DNA from: Prunella strophiata
Taxonomy: Eukaryota > Chordata > Aves > Passeriformes > Prunellidae
Length of the DNA: 64,000 bases
Reading direction: 5' to 3'
Assembly: GCA_036583965.1 (NCBI GenBank)
Contig: JAZBQD010000034.1
Coordinates: 1,736,001 to 1,800,000, forward strand
Below, piece by piece: positions 32,517-44,190 of this stretch; the first letter of the stretch is position 1, and every line of letters begins with the position of its first letter. The notes under the pieces are model-generated. The model did not search any database, was not told where the DNA came from, and saw only the letters and a program-made list of their open reading frames with translations. Position numbers and translations under genes: made by a program.

Positions 32517-32814
32517 TTTCCTGTGGCTGCAGCTCAGTGAGGCTCGTGCAGTGTCCTTTGAGCTGTGCCCTGCAGCCTGTCCCCAGCTCAGGCAGCAGAA
32601 AACCCAAAGAGGACACGGGGACAGCCACCAGAGAGTCCCAGTTTGAGGACAGGGACCATCCCAGGCTCTGCCAGTGTTGGGGACACAGCAGCCTGGCTTT
32701 CCCCAGAGTGCCATCTCCCTGTGCCACCCCCTGCAGCAGCTTTCCCTGTGTCCCCTCTGATCCCTGCTCCAGGCTGGGGTCATTTTGGAGTCAATCCCCC
32801 TGGGATGGATCCCA

Positions 32815-32970
32815 GCACATTGGCTGCCCAGGGAGGTTTGGAGCCCCCATCATGGAGGTGTCCAAGGAAGCACAGGACGTGGCACTCAGGGGTGGTGACA
32901 AGGTGGGCATGGGGCACAGGCTGGGTTTGATGATCCCAGAGCTCTTTTCCAGCCTCAGTGACTCTGGGGT
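32815..32970 (+). mobile_element. CR1 LINE, 3' fragment
   Basis: 'ggctgcccagggaggtttgg', 'ggaggtgtccaaggaagcac', 'gtgacaaggtgggcatgggg' and 'cttttccagcctcagtgac' follow the CR1 order. 5'-truncated, near the left edge of the second LTR. Confidence 0.78.
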
Positions 32971-33022
32971 GGGCAGGGCAGCCTTTGGGGCAGTGCTGGC
33001 TGCAGGGTCCAGGCTGTGCCTG

Positions 33023-33448
33023 TGTTAGAGATGAGTAATGAGATGGTTTGCCCTCACAGTGAAGAGGTGAACATGATGTGTATGTTAAGAGAAGTTTTGT
33101 AGGTGTACAGTTCTGTTACTGCAATGTGTCCTCCCCTTGCATTGTTATTATGGGATGGCCTGGGTACTCGGGGCATTTGGGAGGGTTGGCTGGTTACCAT
33201 GGCAACCTGACCTCCAAGCAAGGTGTAAGAAGTGATCTTCACCCTGGACAGCAACCAAGGAGTGGGCTGACAGGACTTTAGGGGGGGTTAAATATATAGA
33301 TATAAAAGGGGGAGCATCCATTTTGAAGAGGCTGATAGTCACGGGGGCTCCCAGTGCTGTAATTTTTCCTTATTCAGTCGTTTGTTGTAATTTTTGTTAA
33401 GGTTTAATAAACCTTTGAAATTTTAAAAGTGAGCAGTCATTTCTCACA
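33023..33448 (+). mobile_element. ERV solo LTR, family L1, intact
   Basis: 426 bp with TGT…ACA termini (TGTTAGAG … TCTCACA), flanked on both sides by the 4-bp direct repeat CCTG (33019-33022 and 33449-33452). TATA box TATAAAAG at 33301-33308, polyadenylation signal AATAAA at 33406-33411. No gag, pol or env sequence adjoins it, so it is a solo LTR left by recombination. Family name unknown to me. Confidence 0.82.
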
Positions 33449-34570
33449 CCTGCAATCCCTCACAGCTCCCAGGGCTGGGAAAGAAGAAAGCAGAGAGGCA
33501 CACGAGGTCCTCAGTTGTCACCAAACCTGGGACATTCACAGTGGAGGAGGTGACAGCCTGGTTTTTTCTGCCCCTGAACTCAGCTGGATCCGAAGCTCTG
33601 AGACTGTGAGAAAATCAACTCCCCTGCAGGGCACAGAGTGTGACAACGAGCAGCAAGCCTGGCTCCGAGGCCCACGGTGCCATCAGCACCCTGGCACCAT
33701 CCCAGGCCTTATCCAGGGAGAGCAGGAGCAGGTGGGCTTGCAGAAATGCTTGCAGAGCATTCAGGAGTGCCAGGCTCTGTCAGGAGGATCCCAGGCACTG
33801 CCCAGGAATTGCTCTGCAGGAACCAAAGGGATGCTGGGGTGGGACAAATCCCTGCCCCTACAGCTTCGTGGCCCCACAATGGCAGCAGCATTTCTGAGCT
33901 GCCTGGGAATGTTATTCTGTCTTTTCTCCAGTTTTAATTTGATATTCCCTACTAATAAATGATCCCATTAGGACAGGACCATATTTCTGCTCTCGGAGCC
34001 TTTCCCTTCGTCTCCACAGAAAGCCCATTTGGGCAGATTTCACAGAAAACCCCTTACAAATCCCTGGCAAATCTCAGAGTGAAGCAGGATTCATTTCCCT
34101 GCCAGCCCCAGTGCAGCCTCAGTGAGCTGCAGAGATGTTTATCCTCGGGGGGGCTGAGCACAGGGCACTGGGGGTGGCACTGAGGGGTGGCACTGGGGGT
34201 GACAGTCCCTGCCTGGCTGCAGGCACGGGGAGCTGGTGCTGCTCTCCTCTCCAGGCAGCTTTCAGGGGCCCCTCAAAGTGATTTTCATGGCTTTTCCTGG
34301 CTGGGCTGCAAGGATCTCTGGGGGGATGGGACTGGAGGATGTCTGCCCCCACTTTTAGGGACTCAGGAGGAGCAGGAGACACTTGCAGGAGCTCTGAGTC
34401 CTGAGGATGCTCCTGCTCCTACCCTGAGCTGGCAAAGGGCAGGAAACACTCGGGGAGTGCCTTTCCCACCCATCCCAGCTGGGGCTCTGCCACACCTGGC
34501 AGCAGGGAATGGCACCTCAGTGCTGCCCCTTCCCAGATCTGCTCTGTGGGAAATGGATCTGTAAAGAACT
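33449..34570. other. No feature recognised
   Basis: Low-copy sequence. 'ttttaatttgatattccctac' (33932-33952) is a small AT-rich patch. No exon or repeat assigned. Confidence 0.4.
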
Positions 34571-35012
34571 CTTAAAACTTGTCAGAAAATTTATACAGTT
34601 TTGTATATTTCTATATATTATATATATTTATATATAAAATATATTAAATTATTCTATATACTTATATATAAAATATAAAAATTATTTTATACAATATATA
34701 TACATTATAATTAAAATATTATATTTAGATACATTTGATATATTTATATATAAAGATAAATAGATAAAAATATAATATATATTTATATTTTATATATAAT
34801 TATATGTTAAAATATATTTTCTATATAAACAATATATATTATATATTATTATATATTTATATTATTATAAATATTATAATTATATAAAATATATTCTATT
34901 GTCATTATATATATTTTTATATATTATATATATAATTTTTATATAAATTTTTATATATTATATTATATAGATATAATATATATTTGTATTTTGTATATTT
35001 TCATACATAAAC
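34571..35012. repeat. AT-rich TATATA tract
   Basis: About 440 bp of almost pure A/T with many TATATA and ATATATTTATATAT palindromic words, so extrusion or slippage is likely. It passes directly into the C-depleted segment. Confidence 0.92.
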
Positions 35013-35370
35013 GCTGAGATAAGGAGTGTTGGCATAAGAGTGCTATAGAATAGAGATTGTTGAGAGAGAAATTGAATTAGAAATAAGCTTTAAAACATAG
35101 TTTTGTAAAAAGGCTAGACATTTTAGAGAATTAGAATTGTGAAAGGTGTATTGAAGTAAGATTATGTGGGGAAAAATATAAGTGATTTGTGTTACAATTA
35201 ATAGTATTGTGTGATAAAAGTTAATAAGTTGAAAAACATTTATAAGGTATTGTAACTAGGAAATAATCTGATGAAATGGTGTTGAGTTTTATATCTTTTG
35301 TGTGTTATTATTTATTGAGAATGATAATGGAATAATATTTTTAAAAACATTTTTTAGTTGTTTTGTAAAA
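35013..35370 (+). other. C-depleted segment, possible LTR remnant
   Basis: By hand count only about 14 C in roughly 340 bases, against many more G, so the strands are strongly asymmetric. Words such as 'gattgttgagagagaaattg' and 'aagattatgtggggaaaaat' give it the look of the U3 part of a songbird retroviral LTR, but I cannot define ends, a TATA box or a target duplication. Confidence 0.3.
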
Positions 35371-37359
35371 GAAAACAAACAAAATGGTGCTTCTGTTGTG
35401 AGGAAGTGAAGCTGCCCCATCTCTGTAAAAGCCAAGAAAATCAACAGGTTTTCCTCTGGGGAAAGGAAACCAACAGGTTTTTCCTGATTTTGGGGCTCTT
35501 TCTGCTGCCCTGGAGCTGCCCTCAGGCTCAGACTGGCACTGGTCTCTGCCCAAAGCCCTTCCCAGGGTCTGCCCGGCCTACCTGAGCCCAGCTGCTCCAC
35601 AGGGAGGCTTTGCACGGTGCCATCTCAAGGGCTGGCATTCAGGGAGATGAAATCTCTGGCATTTCCCTTCTCTCCCCAAAAATAAATAAATAAAGGAAGC
35701 TGTTATCTCCTGACAGAAAGGAGAGAGCATGTTTATCTCACTTGATCTTCTGCTGGTGAAGTCCCATTACATTTTATTCCATTTCATCATTGTGTGCAGG
35801 TCCCTTCCTTCCCTCTCTGCTCCTGTTTCCTCTGTCCTAAACCCTCCACGTTATTTTAAGCCTGGCCTAAGTCTCCAGAGTTCAATTTTTCCTTTTTCCT
35901 AACAGCAAGGCATTTGTTCTTCTCTCAGATGCTCCTAATTAGATGATCTCAGATTTATTACAAACATTTCTCTTCTCATCCACACACCTGTGACCCCATC
36001 CTCCCTGTCTGCACTTCTGTGGCCTTGCCTGGAGTGCAGAGGGAAAGCTCAGGGATCCTGAGGACTTCCAGCCCTCTGGAGTAACTTTCAAACCTTCTGT
36101 GGAATCTCTTCCCACTGCTTGTTGTGGCTTCCCTCCCTCCCTGCTGGCAGATCCAGGGCACAGGGAGATGTCATTGTCACCGTGTTTCAGATTTGTCACC
36201 ATATTTCAGACCAGCCACGGGGAGCTGGGCTCGGATTTGGAATTTGCTCCTGCAGGGAAATTAATTTCTCCTCCAAGTGCTGATGTCTGGATAATTTGCC
36301 AGCAGCCCCAGCAGATTTGCAGCCAGCAGGAGGCTCTGGGCAGTGCCAGGGAGCAGAGGGTCACCCCAGGCCACGTTGACACCTTGAGGGATGGAGCTGT
36401 GGGCTTGGAAAGGCTCCTGGTGCCACCAGCCCTTCAGGGGACCATCCCTGGGTGAGGCAGATCCTGCACACCCAGCGGGGAGAGACACCAGCAGGAGACT
36501 CCTCCCCACCAAGAGGTTTTGATCCCAGTGCTTGACCCCTCCCAAATGGTTCCTTCGTGCTCCTTTCCCTGGAATCATCCAGATCCGAGGGGTTTGTGGA
36601 GCTTCTGCCTCAGTTCCCAGCTCTGGGACACCACAACATCTCCAGGAAGCTGCTCTCCTACACAATTCCATACATCCCCCCCCCTGCCCCTTTTGAGGGA
36701 TTTCTAACCTGGAAATTGCTTTTCATTGGAATCTTAAGAAGAATGCTTCACTTTGGAAACAGAGAGCCCCAAAATCCCAGTCTGGCAGCAGGAAAATGGA
36801 ATAAAAATATGAGATGGGCTCAAAACCCCAGTCAGGAGGGAGAATTTGGTGCTGACCCCACACAGGATGAAGCCACATGGGGAGTTGGACAATCAGATAT
36901 CCCTGCCAGGGCATTCCAGCATTCCCAGGCTCCTCTGGAAGCACAGCTGGAGCTGTCAGAAAGGCCCAGCTCAGCACAGCCTAGAATTTGTTCTCCCAGA
37001 ATATTGGGATTCCCTGTTCCCAGTGAGGTACTGGGAAAACCAGCACAGACCCAACCTCATCCTCCACCTAAGAACAGCACTTGGAGAAAACTCGAGGAAC
37101 AGGATTTCAGAGGAAATATAACCAGGTTAGAAATGATCCTCTGCTTTTCCCCACCCTGGGAAAATGAGGATTTTCCTAAATACCAGGAAATTCCCCTGCT
37201 TGGCAGCACATGGAGACATTTGGGTTGCCCCGAGCTCCTGATCAGAGCCATCCCTTCCAGCCAGCCCGAGGAGGAATGTCTGGAATGTGATCTTCAATTA
37301 GGAGCTGTTAATTGGCAGGTTATCCCCAGATTCCTGCTCCTGGGATAGCCTGGCACGGG
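35371..37359. other. Low-copy sequence; AT-rich patch at 35690-35970
   Basis: 35690-35970 is AT-rich and repeat-free ('cctaattagatgatctc', 35934-35950) and may be a regulatory block. The rest shows no exon or repeat I can name. Confidence 0.35.
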
Positions 37360-37453
37360 ACTCAGCAGGAGGAGCTGAAGGAGCAGGGAGAACTGGGAGG
37401 CACTGGGAGAAAGCCACTCCTCCTAAGGTGATTCCTGTGGAGAACCTGCCCAG
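37360..37453 (+). mobile_element. CR1 fragment, left of inserted LTR
   Basis: 'cctgtggagaacctgcccag' is CR1 text that continues in register at 38219 ('gcccagggaagtgctggag'). The 5' boundary is uncertain. Confidence 0.6.
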
Positions 37454-38218
37454 GAGTGAGAGCCTGAGAGATGTGGGACTCCAGGCAGCTCTTCAAAATG
37501 TGTTTATTGTATACAAAATGTGTTTATTGTATACAAAATGTGTTTATTGTATACAAAATGTGTTTATTGTATAGAAGATGTTACAGCAGTCCTGGGTCAT
37601 GGGTGACAGAGCCAGACCTACAGCTGACAGCCACAGCTGCACACCAGCCTGAAGCCCCTTTAGTTCTGCTTACATTGCATTATATATTTTTCTTTGCTGA
37701 GCATTTTAATACATAACAACCAATCAGCATCACACACAACACCTTTACTGTTACCTACAGCCTATCATGACTACCATCATTGCCATACTGTGGTCAATAC
37801 TATCCAATCACATGAGTCAGTATGTTACAGTTTAAGATTAAAGTTGTTTTTCAGTTTTCTTACAGTGAAAAATTCTTAAACGTTTTTTCTACTTGCCACA
37901 TTGGCATGTTTGTTTGCCTGTGGTATCTTTCTGCTTTTCCTAAGACTTATTTCTGCTTGGTAAAAACACATTTTTGTTTGTGGTCAATATATCCTTTGCT
38001 CTAAGTCATAAAACCTCCTTCCAACTCGACTTAACCTTTGCTTTCTTCCTTTTCCAGTAACAACTGGCTCAGCAATTGTCAATTTACACATCTCTTGTTC
38101 TTCTATATCAAAACTTGCTTCCATCTCTATTCCATTCCCAGGTTCTACATTCAGAGATCTTCCTGCCAAGCTCACATATCTGTGAAACTTTCTTGTCAGC
38201 CCTTCATCTTTCCCAACA
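37454..38218 (-). mobile_element. ERV solo LTR inserted in a CR1
   Basis: 765 bp on the minus strand, beginning TGTTGGGAAAGATG (plus 38218 downward). The 6-bp repeat GCCCAG flanks it (37448-37453 and 38219-38224), and CR1 sequence joins in register when the insert is removed. A TATA-like box (ATATATAA) lies at 37680-37687 and AATAAA signals at 37500-37570. Six-bp duplication fits betaretrovirus/ERVK-like integrases. The 3' terminus reads CTCTCACTC rather than ending in CA, so the exact boundary may be off by about 3 bp. No viral gene is attached. Confidence 0.75.
37495..37578 (-). repeat. 20-bp tandem repeat carrying four AATAAA signals
   Basis: Plus-strand unit TGTTTATTGTATACAAAATG, three clean copies and a fourth with 'atagaagatg'. 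On the LTR's sense strand each copy contains AATAAA, so the polyadenylation signal is present four times at 20-bp spacing. Confidence 0.92.
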
Positions 38219-38375
38219 GCCCAGGGAAGTGCTGGAGTCCCCATCCCTGGAATTGCTCAACAAATGTGTGGATGTGGCTCTTGAGGACTTGGTTTAGTGG
38301 TGAACTCTTGTCCTTGGTGATCCTGAAGGTCTTTTCCAACCTCAGCAATTCCATGAGATTATGAGAAGGGTCACC
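38219..38375 (+). mobile_element. CR1 fragment, right of inserted LTR
   Basis: 'ggagtccccatccctggaat', 'gtgtggatgtggctcttgag' and 'gaaggtcttttccaacctca' up to 'caattccatgagattatgag', a CR1 3' end with a short tail. Confidence 0.82.
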
Positions 38376-39378
38376 AAAGGCAGGGAAGGCTCCAGGAATG
38401 GTGAAGGGAGCACATCCCAGTGTGCCCAGCTGAAGGGAGAGGGATCCTGATGGATCAGGCCCAGCCAGAGCTGAGCACTAAATTAAAACCCAGAGCAGAA
38501 ATCCACTTTTTTTGTTCTCCAGGTGTATTTATCCAGGTGAATCCCTCATCCATACAGTGGCTTTGGAGCTGCTTGGTGCTCCCTGACCTTCAGAATTTGC
38601 TGAGAGCCCTAAAATCCCTGTTGAAAGAGCCACAAAGGCAGAAATTACAGGGAAATAGCTGGAAGCTGTGGGAGATGGAGCAGATCTTGCCCCTGGCTAC
38701 CTGAACTCACATGGAAACAGCAACATTTTATCCCTGGAAAGTGTGAATCCTGTATTTCCATGCTTGCTCTGAGGTATCCACTACAAAGATGGTGGCACAA
38801 ACAATTATCCCAACCTCACAGGATTATCCCAGCTGTCCCTGAGAGCTGGAAACTGCTCCATGCACAACAAAGTGGCCCTGCTTGACGTGACACAATGAAG
38901 GGAATTCCAAGAACAACCTGTCAGGGAAAGGGGCTTTTTTCCCCACTAATTGGACCAAAGACGTTTGTTCTACTCCGGGACCTCAGTGGCCCCAGTCAGA
39001 GCAGATGAAACCGAGTTTAATGTTCTCATTAAAGCCTTGAGATATTTTTATTCACCTGAGAAAAATCTCGTTTCTGTTCCACAGCTGCACGGGGTGAAAA
39101 GTTCTGGGAATAAAGAGCTGGCTGAAAGGTTTTCCTTTCCATGCTCCTGCCCCTCTCCAGGTCACTCAGCACTGAAAATTCCACAGGAAAACAGCCGCTG
39201 GAAAGGGGAAGCCCCCAAACACAAAATTATAGGGAATCCTCCAAAGCAGCACAAATTTGTGGGTGGTGGTGGCCACTGCAGATCTCCAGCACAGTCACCA
39301 AGGCCCTTTTCAGTTGTCACATGGAAACCCCCCTGAAAGCACCCTGGAGCTGCTCTGAGCCTTCCCAAAATCCAGAGC
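38376..39378. other. Low-copy sequence, no gene recognised
   Basis: 38945-39110 has a mixed, repeat-free texture with an open plus frame (ETEFNVLIKALRYFYSPEKN) that lacks clear splice sites, so I do not call an exon. The remainder is unremarkable. Confidence 0.35.
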
Positions 39379-40972
39379 ATGGGATGGGATGGGATGGATG
39401 GGATGGGATGGGATGGGATGGATGGGATGGGATGGGATGGATGGGATGGGATGGGATGGATGGGATGGGATGGATGGGATGGGATGGGATGGATGGGATG
39501 GGATGGGATGGATGGGATGGGATGGGATGGATGGGATGGGATGGATGGGATGGGATGGGATGGATGGGATGGGATGGGATGGATGGGATGGGATGGGATG
39601 GGATGGGATGGGATGGATGGGATGGGATGGGATGGATGGGATGGGATGGATGGGATGGGATGGATGGGATGGGATGGGATGGATGGGATGGGATGGGATG
39701 GATGGGATGGGATGGGATGGATGGGATGGGATGGGATGGATGGGATGGGATGGGATGGATGGGATGGGATGGGATGGGATGGATGGGATGGGATGGATGG
39801 GATGGGATGGGATGGATGGGATGGGATGGATGGGATGGGATGGGATGGATGGGATGGGATGGATGGGATGGGATGGGATGGATGGGATGGGATGGATGGG
39901 ATGGGATGGATGGGATGGGATGGGATGGGATGGATGGGATGGGATGGATGGGATGGGATGGGATGGGATGGATGGGATGGGATGGATGGGATGGGATGGG
40001 ATGGGATGGATGGGATGGGATGGGATGGATGGGATGGGATGGGATGGGATGGGATGGATGGGATGGGATGGGATGGGATGGATGGGATGGGATGGATGGG
40101 ATGGGATGGGATGGATGGGATGGGATGGATGGGATGGGATGGATGGGATGGGATGGGATGGATGGGATGGGATGGGATGGGATGGGATGGGATGGATGGG
40201 ATGGGATGGATGGGATGGGATGGGATGGGATGGGATGGATGGGATGGGATGGGATGGATGGGATGGGATGGATGGGATGGGATGGGATGGATGGGATGGG
40301 ATGGATGGGATGGGATGGGATGGGATGGGATGGATGGGATGGGATGGATGGGATGGGATGGATGGGATGGGATGGATGGGATGGGATGGATGGGATGGGA
40401 TGGATGGGATGGGATGGATGGGATGGGATGGATGGGATGGGATGGATGGGATGGGATGGGATGGATGGGATGGGATGGATGGGATGGGATGGATGGGATG
40501 GGATGGGATGGATGGGATGGGATGGATGGGATGGGATGGATGGGATGGGATGGATGGGATGGGATGGATGGGATGGGATGGGATGGATGGGATGGGATGG
40601 ATGGGATGGGATGGGATGGATGGGATGGGATGGATGGGATGGGATGGATGGGATGGGATGGATGGGATGGGATGGGATGGATGGGATGGGATGGGATGGA
40701 TGGGATGGGATGGATGGGATGGGATGGATGGGATGGGATGGATGGGATGGGATGGGATGGATGGGATGGGATGGGATGGATGGGATGGGATGGGATGGAT
40801 GGGATGGGATGGATGGGATGGGATGGGATGGATGGGATGGGATGGATGGGATGGGATGGATGGGATGGGATGGGATGGATGGGATGGGATGGGAAAATGG
40901 GATGGATTGGATGGGCTTGGCTGGGATGGGATGGGCTGGGATGGGATGGATGGGATGGGATGGATGGGATTG
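39379..40972. repeat. 1.6-kb GGGAT/GGAT minisatellite (G-quadruplex prone)
   Basis: Mixed 14- and 19-bp units, (GGGAT)2-3 followed by GGAT, about 110 in all; degenerate after 40893. Every unit pair fits G3-loop-G3 spacing on the plus strand. No stop codon can occur in either strand's repeat, so all six frames stay open for about 530-620 codons. These frames (MGWDG- and HPIPS-like) are not genes. Confidence 0.97.
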
Positions 40973-43080
40973 GCTTCAAGTCCTTCCAAACAACCCTTCT
41001 GGTGATTCCTAGACCCCCCTGGTTGTTGTGCTGTGGTGTGAAGGGTCACTGCCTTCTCCCACCCTCCTCCAGGCTGTGCAAACAGCTCCTCCTCACTCAG
41101 GGCCGTGCCCTGGCCCTGATCCCAGCTCCTTTCCAGGATCAGCCCGTTCCTGCCGGGAAGCTTTGACCCATCCCAGCGCAGGCCTGGTGGGACGGATTAA
41201 CTCCTGCCCTGCAGGAAGCACACTGACCCCGCTGTCACCTCCTCCTGGCTGCCCAGGAACAGCTCAGGACCAGTTCTGTGAGCAGAGAGGGCAAACACAC
41301 CGGGAAGAGCTTGCTGGAGAGCCCCCGTGGATTGTTGTGACCTCGGAGCAAGGTCAGGCTGCGCTGGCCCTGCTCGCAGTGAGGAAAAGCAAACCCGGTG
41401 TTCAGCAAATCTCCTCCTCTGACAGGCTCATTCCTCCCCAAGAATTCATTTCAGAGGGATTCAGTGGCATTGACAGAGGTGCCACTGGTAATTTCCCTGC
41501 TCATACTCAGGATGTAACACTTCATCCTCGGCTCTGCAAGTGGGTTACCTCGTGAATTGCTCTGTGCTTCCAGCGGCAGAGCCAGAATTGGTTTGGGATG
41601 TGGCTGTTCCCCAAAGCATGGGGCTCTCCAGCAGCACCCGCAGCTGATAACCCCAGTGCTGGTTTGCAGCTCCTGTGGCTGCAAACAAAATCCCTGGAAA
41701 GCTTTGTGTGGGTGCTGGAGCTGCTGCCACGAGCTCTGAGGAGAACCAATCCTCCTCCAGCACGGCACAGCAGGGGCTCAGGGTGTTGCTGAATCCCCAG
41801 CAGGGTTGGAAAAGTGAGAAAAGGAGATGAAATCTCATTTTTGGAGACATGAGGAGCTGCCTGAGGAAAGAGGGGTCCTGGTAGAGGCACAAATCTGTCC
41901 CACGTGGGGTCTCCAGGCAAGGCCTGTCCCCAGTTAAACGCCCAGCAGAGAGACCTGGAACAAGCGAGGAGGAGGAGAAAACCCCACTGGATTTGGTTTG
42001 CAGGTCCAGGGGACCTCCTTGTCCAGCTGCAGCTCACCAGGGGTTTAGAGGTGGCTGCAAATCCTGTACAGCAGAGAGGGGCCCAGCCTCACCTTCTGTG
42101 CCCCTGAGCAGAGGTCTGGAATCAACAGCTCCCTCTTCTCTGGAGACTCCAGATGTCCCTGAGGCCTTGAACATTCCAGGTGTCCTTGATGCCCTGGACA
42201 CTCCTGGTGTCCCTGATGCCCTGGACACTCCTGGTGTCCCCAGCACTGCTGGCACTAAGCAGGCCACGTGCAGGGCAGTGTCCCTGCAGGGTCACCCATC
42301 TGCCTGCTCCCTGTCTGCTGCTGATTCCTTATTGCTGTTAATCCCCCTCTAAATACTTTGCTTACAAGGGCTGACAATCTTGTAAGCTGTCCCCAAACAC
42401 ATCTGTCCAGCCCTGTCCCTGTGGGATTGCAGGGCTGCTGCAGCCTCCCCCTGCTGCATTCCAAACCTGCAGAGCAGCTCCTGCATCCCAGGACAGGCTG
42501 GGCATGAGGAAAAATGGGAACTTTGCCTCCCCTCGTCCTGCTCTGCTCCAGGTTTCTGTCACGGGAAGCCCCCTGGGATCCCATTATTTCTGCAGCAGGG
42601 TTTGAGCTCGGATTGCTGCTCACTCCAGCCACCCAAGGATCTGGGAAATGCAGCTTTGGAGGGGGTGGGCACAGCAAGCACATTGCTGCTGGTAAACCCC
42701 TGCTATCCCTGCAGCCCCATCCCTGGAGGGCTCCTGGCAAACAAATCTCCCAATTACAGGAGCAGGAGAGGGAGCTGAGGGCTCCAGGAACACGGGCTCT
42801 GCTCTGCTCTGCTCTAATGAGCTGGCAGCAGCACCTCTCTGTTCCTGAGCCACCAAATCCTCTGCTCCTCCCTGCCCCACACATCCTCACTGCCCCACTG
42901 CTCCTCCCTGCCCCACACACCCTCCCTGCCCTGCCCTGCACATCTTCAGTGCCCCACTGCTCCTCACTGCCCTGCACATCCTCACTGCCCTGGCACCCCT
43001 GGGTCAGGATCCCTCCATTCCCAGATCAATGGGATATGGGGATGGCTGGGCTGGTGCCACATCAGCAAGGTCGGAGCTGC
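40973..43080. other. Low-copy sequence with small tandem repeats
   Basis: No gene recognised. Short tandem repeats occur at 42165-42245 (30-bp unit, 'gatgccctggacactcctgg', 2-3 copies) and 42864-42985 (units starting 'ctcctccctgccccacac', about 3 copies). Confidence 0.45.
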
Positions 43081-43135
43081 TGGGCATCCCTGGGCATCCC
43101 TGAGCATCCCTGGGCATCCCTGAGAATCCCTGGCA
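43081..43135. repeat. 10-bp tandem repeat (TGGGCATCCC)
   Basis: Five units with tgggc/tgagc variants and a final tgagaatccc. Confidence 0.9.
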
Positions 43136-43300
43136 TCAGCAGCTCCCTCACCAGAGGGAAATCTGGTCACTCAGCATCCTCTGGGTGTTCATATTGGGAC
43201 AGTCCTGGGAGGAAAAGTTTGGGGAGGCCAACCCAGAGACACTTTCAAAGCTCAGCAGGAAGCAAAGGCAGTGCTGGGTTCTCACAGGGTGGGTCTGACC

Positions 43301-43370
43301 TTGAGGAAAAACCACCTGAGCCAAGGAAAAACCACCTGAGCCAAGGAAAAACCACCTGAGCCAAGGAAAG
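43301..43370. repeat. 20-bp tandem repeat (CCAAGGAAAAACCACCTGAG)
   Basis: Three and a half near-identical copies, the first starting 'ttgagg' instead of 'ccaagg'. Recent slippage or replication duplication. Confidence 0.95.
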
Positions 43371-43954
43371 CTCAGGAATGGGCTGGCAGTGAGGCAATGG
43401 ATCCTCCCCCAGCTGGCACAGCCCATGCCAGGTGATGGGGTAGAGGTGATGCCGTGGCACAGCATGGATTAACAACCCCAGGCTGTCCCCTCTACTGTCA
43501 GGACAGGTGTCCCTGAGGTCCTGGCCATGTCCTTCAGCACAATCCCACTGTCACCAGGGTGGGCTGAGACTGAGCGAGCACTGGATCTGTGTGCCAGGGA
43601 CCCTGATCTTTGCCAGGGACCTCCACTCCATGCCAGAGATTCCTGCTCCATGCCAGGGAATCCCTGCTCTGTGCCTGGGACCTCTTTTCCAATGCCAGTG
43701 ACCCCCACTCCATGCTGGGCTCCCTGTCCCTTCCCAGAGCTATACAGGAGCAGCTCCAAGGGCTGTTCCCAAACCCCACTTCTCCAGGTGAGCCCAGTGT
43801 GCTGTGGCTGCAGGGCTTGCCCAAAACCAGGCTCTGCTGCCAGGTGTTCCCTCTCCAGACTCCTCTCTGTCATCCCTGCTGTCCTATTCCTTTTGCCCCC
43901 TCTGTTCCCACTCTTCCATCATGCCCAATGCTGGGAAGTCCCTGCATGGATGAC
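43371..43954. other. No feature recognised
   Basis: GC-rich low-copy sequence with loosely repeated 'catgccagggaatccctgc'-like words around 43600-43700. Confidence 0.4.
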
Positions 43955-44190
43955 AAGGAGCAAGGGAAAATGGCCTCAAGCTGCACCAGGGGAAGCTCAG
44001 ACTGGATATCAGGAAAAATTTCTCTGCTGAAATATGGGTCAAACATCAGGAAGGGCTGTCCAGGGGAGTGGTGGAGTGCCCATCCCTGGAAGTGTGGATG
44101 TGGCACTTGGGGACATTGGCAGTGCTGGGGGAATGGTTGGACAGTGACCTTGGAAGTCTTTTCCATCCTTAAGGATCCTGTAATTCTGAG
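43955..44190 (+). mobile_element. CR1 LINE, 3' fragment
   Basis: 'ggcctcaagctgcaccaggg', 'cagactggatatcaggaaaa', 'gtggtggagtgcccatcc' and 'cttggaagtcttttccatcc' in CR1 order. 5'-truncated. Confidence 0.88.

Noticed and set aside
31480..33448. A complete provirus bounded by two LTRs
   Set aside because: Intervening 1.1 kb has no gag, pol or env text but does have a CR1, and the right LTR has its own target duplication.
38950..39336. Plus-strand frame of 128 codons starting MDQRRLF
   Set aside because: The first part looks mildly protein-like, but no splice context, no recognisable family, and the 3' part is ordinary background.
39141..41166. Overlapping open frames of 540-620 codons on both strands
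   Set aside because: The GGGAT/GGAT repeat cannot produce a stop codon in any frame. Low-complexity peptides, no homology expected.
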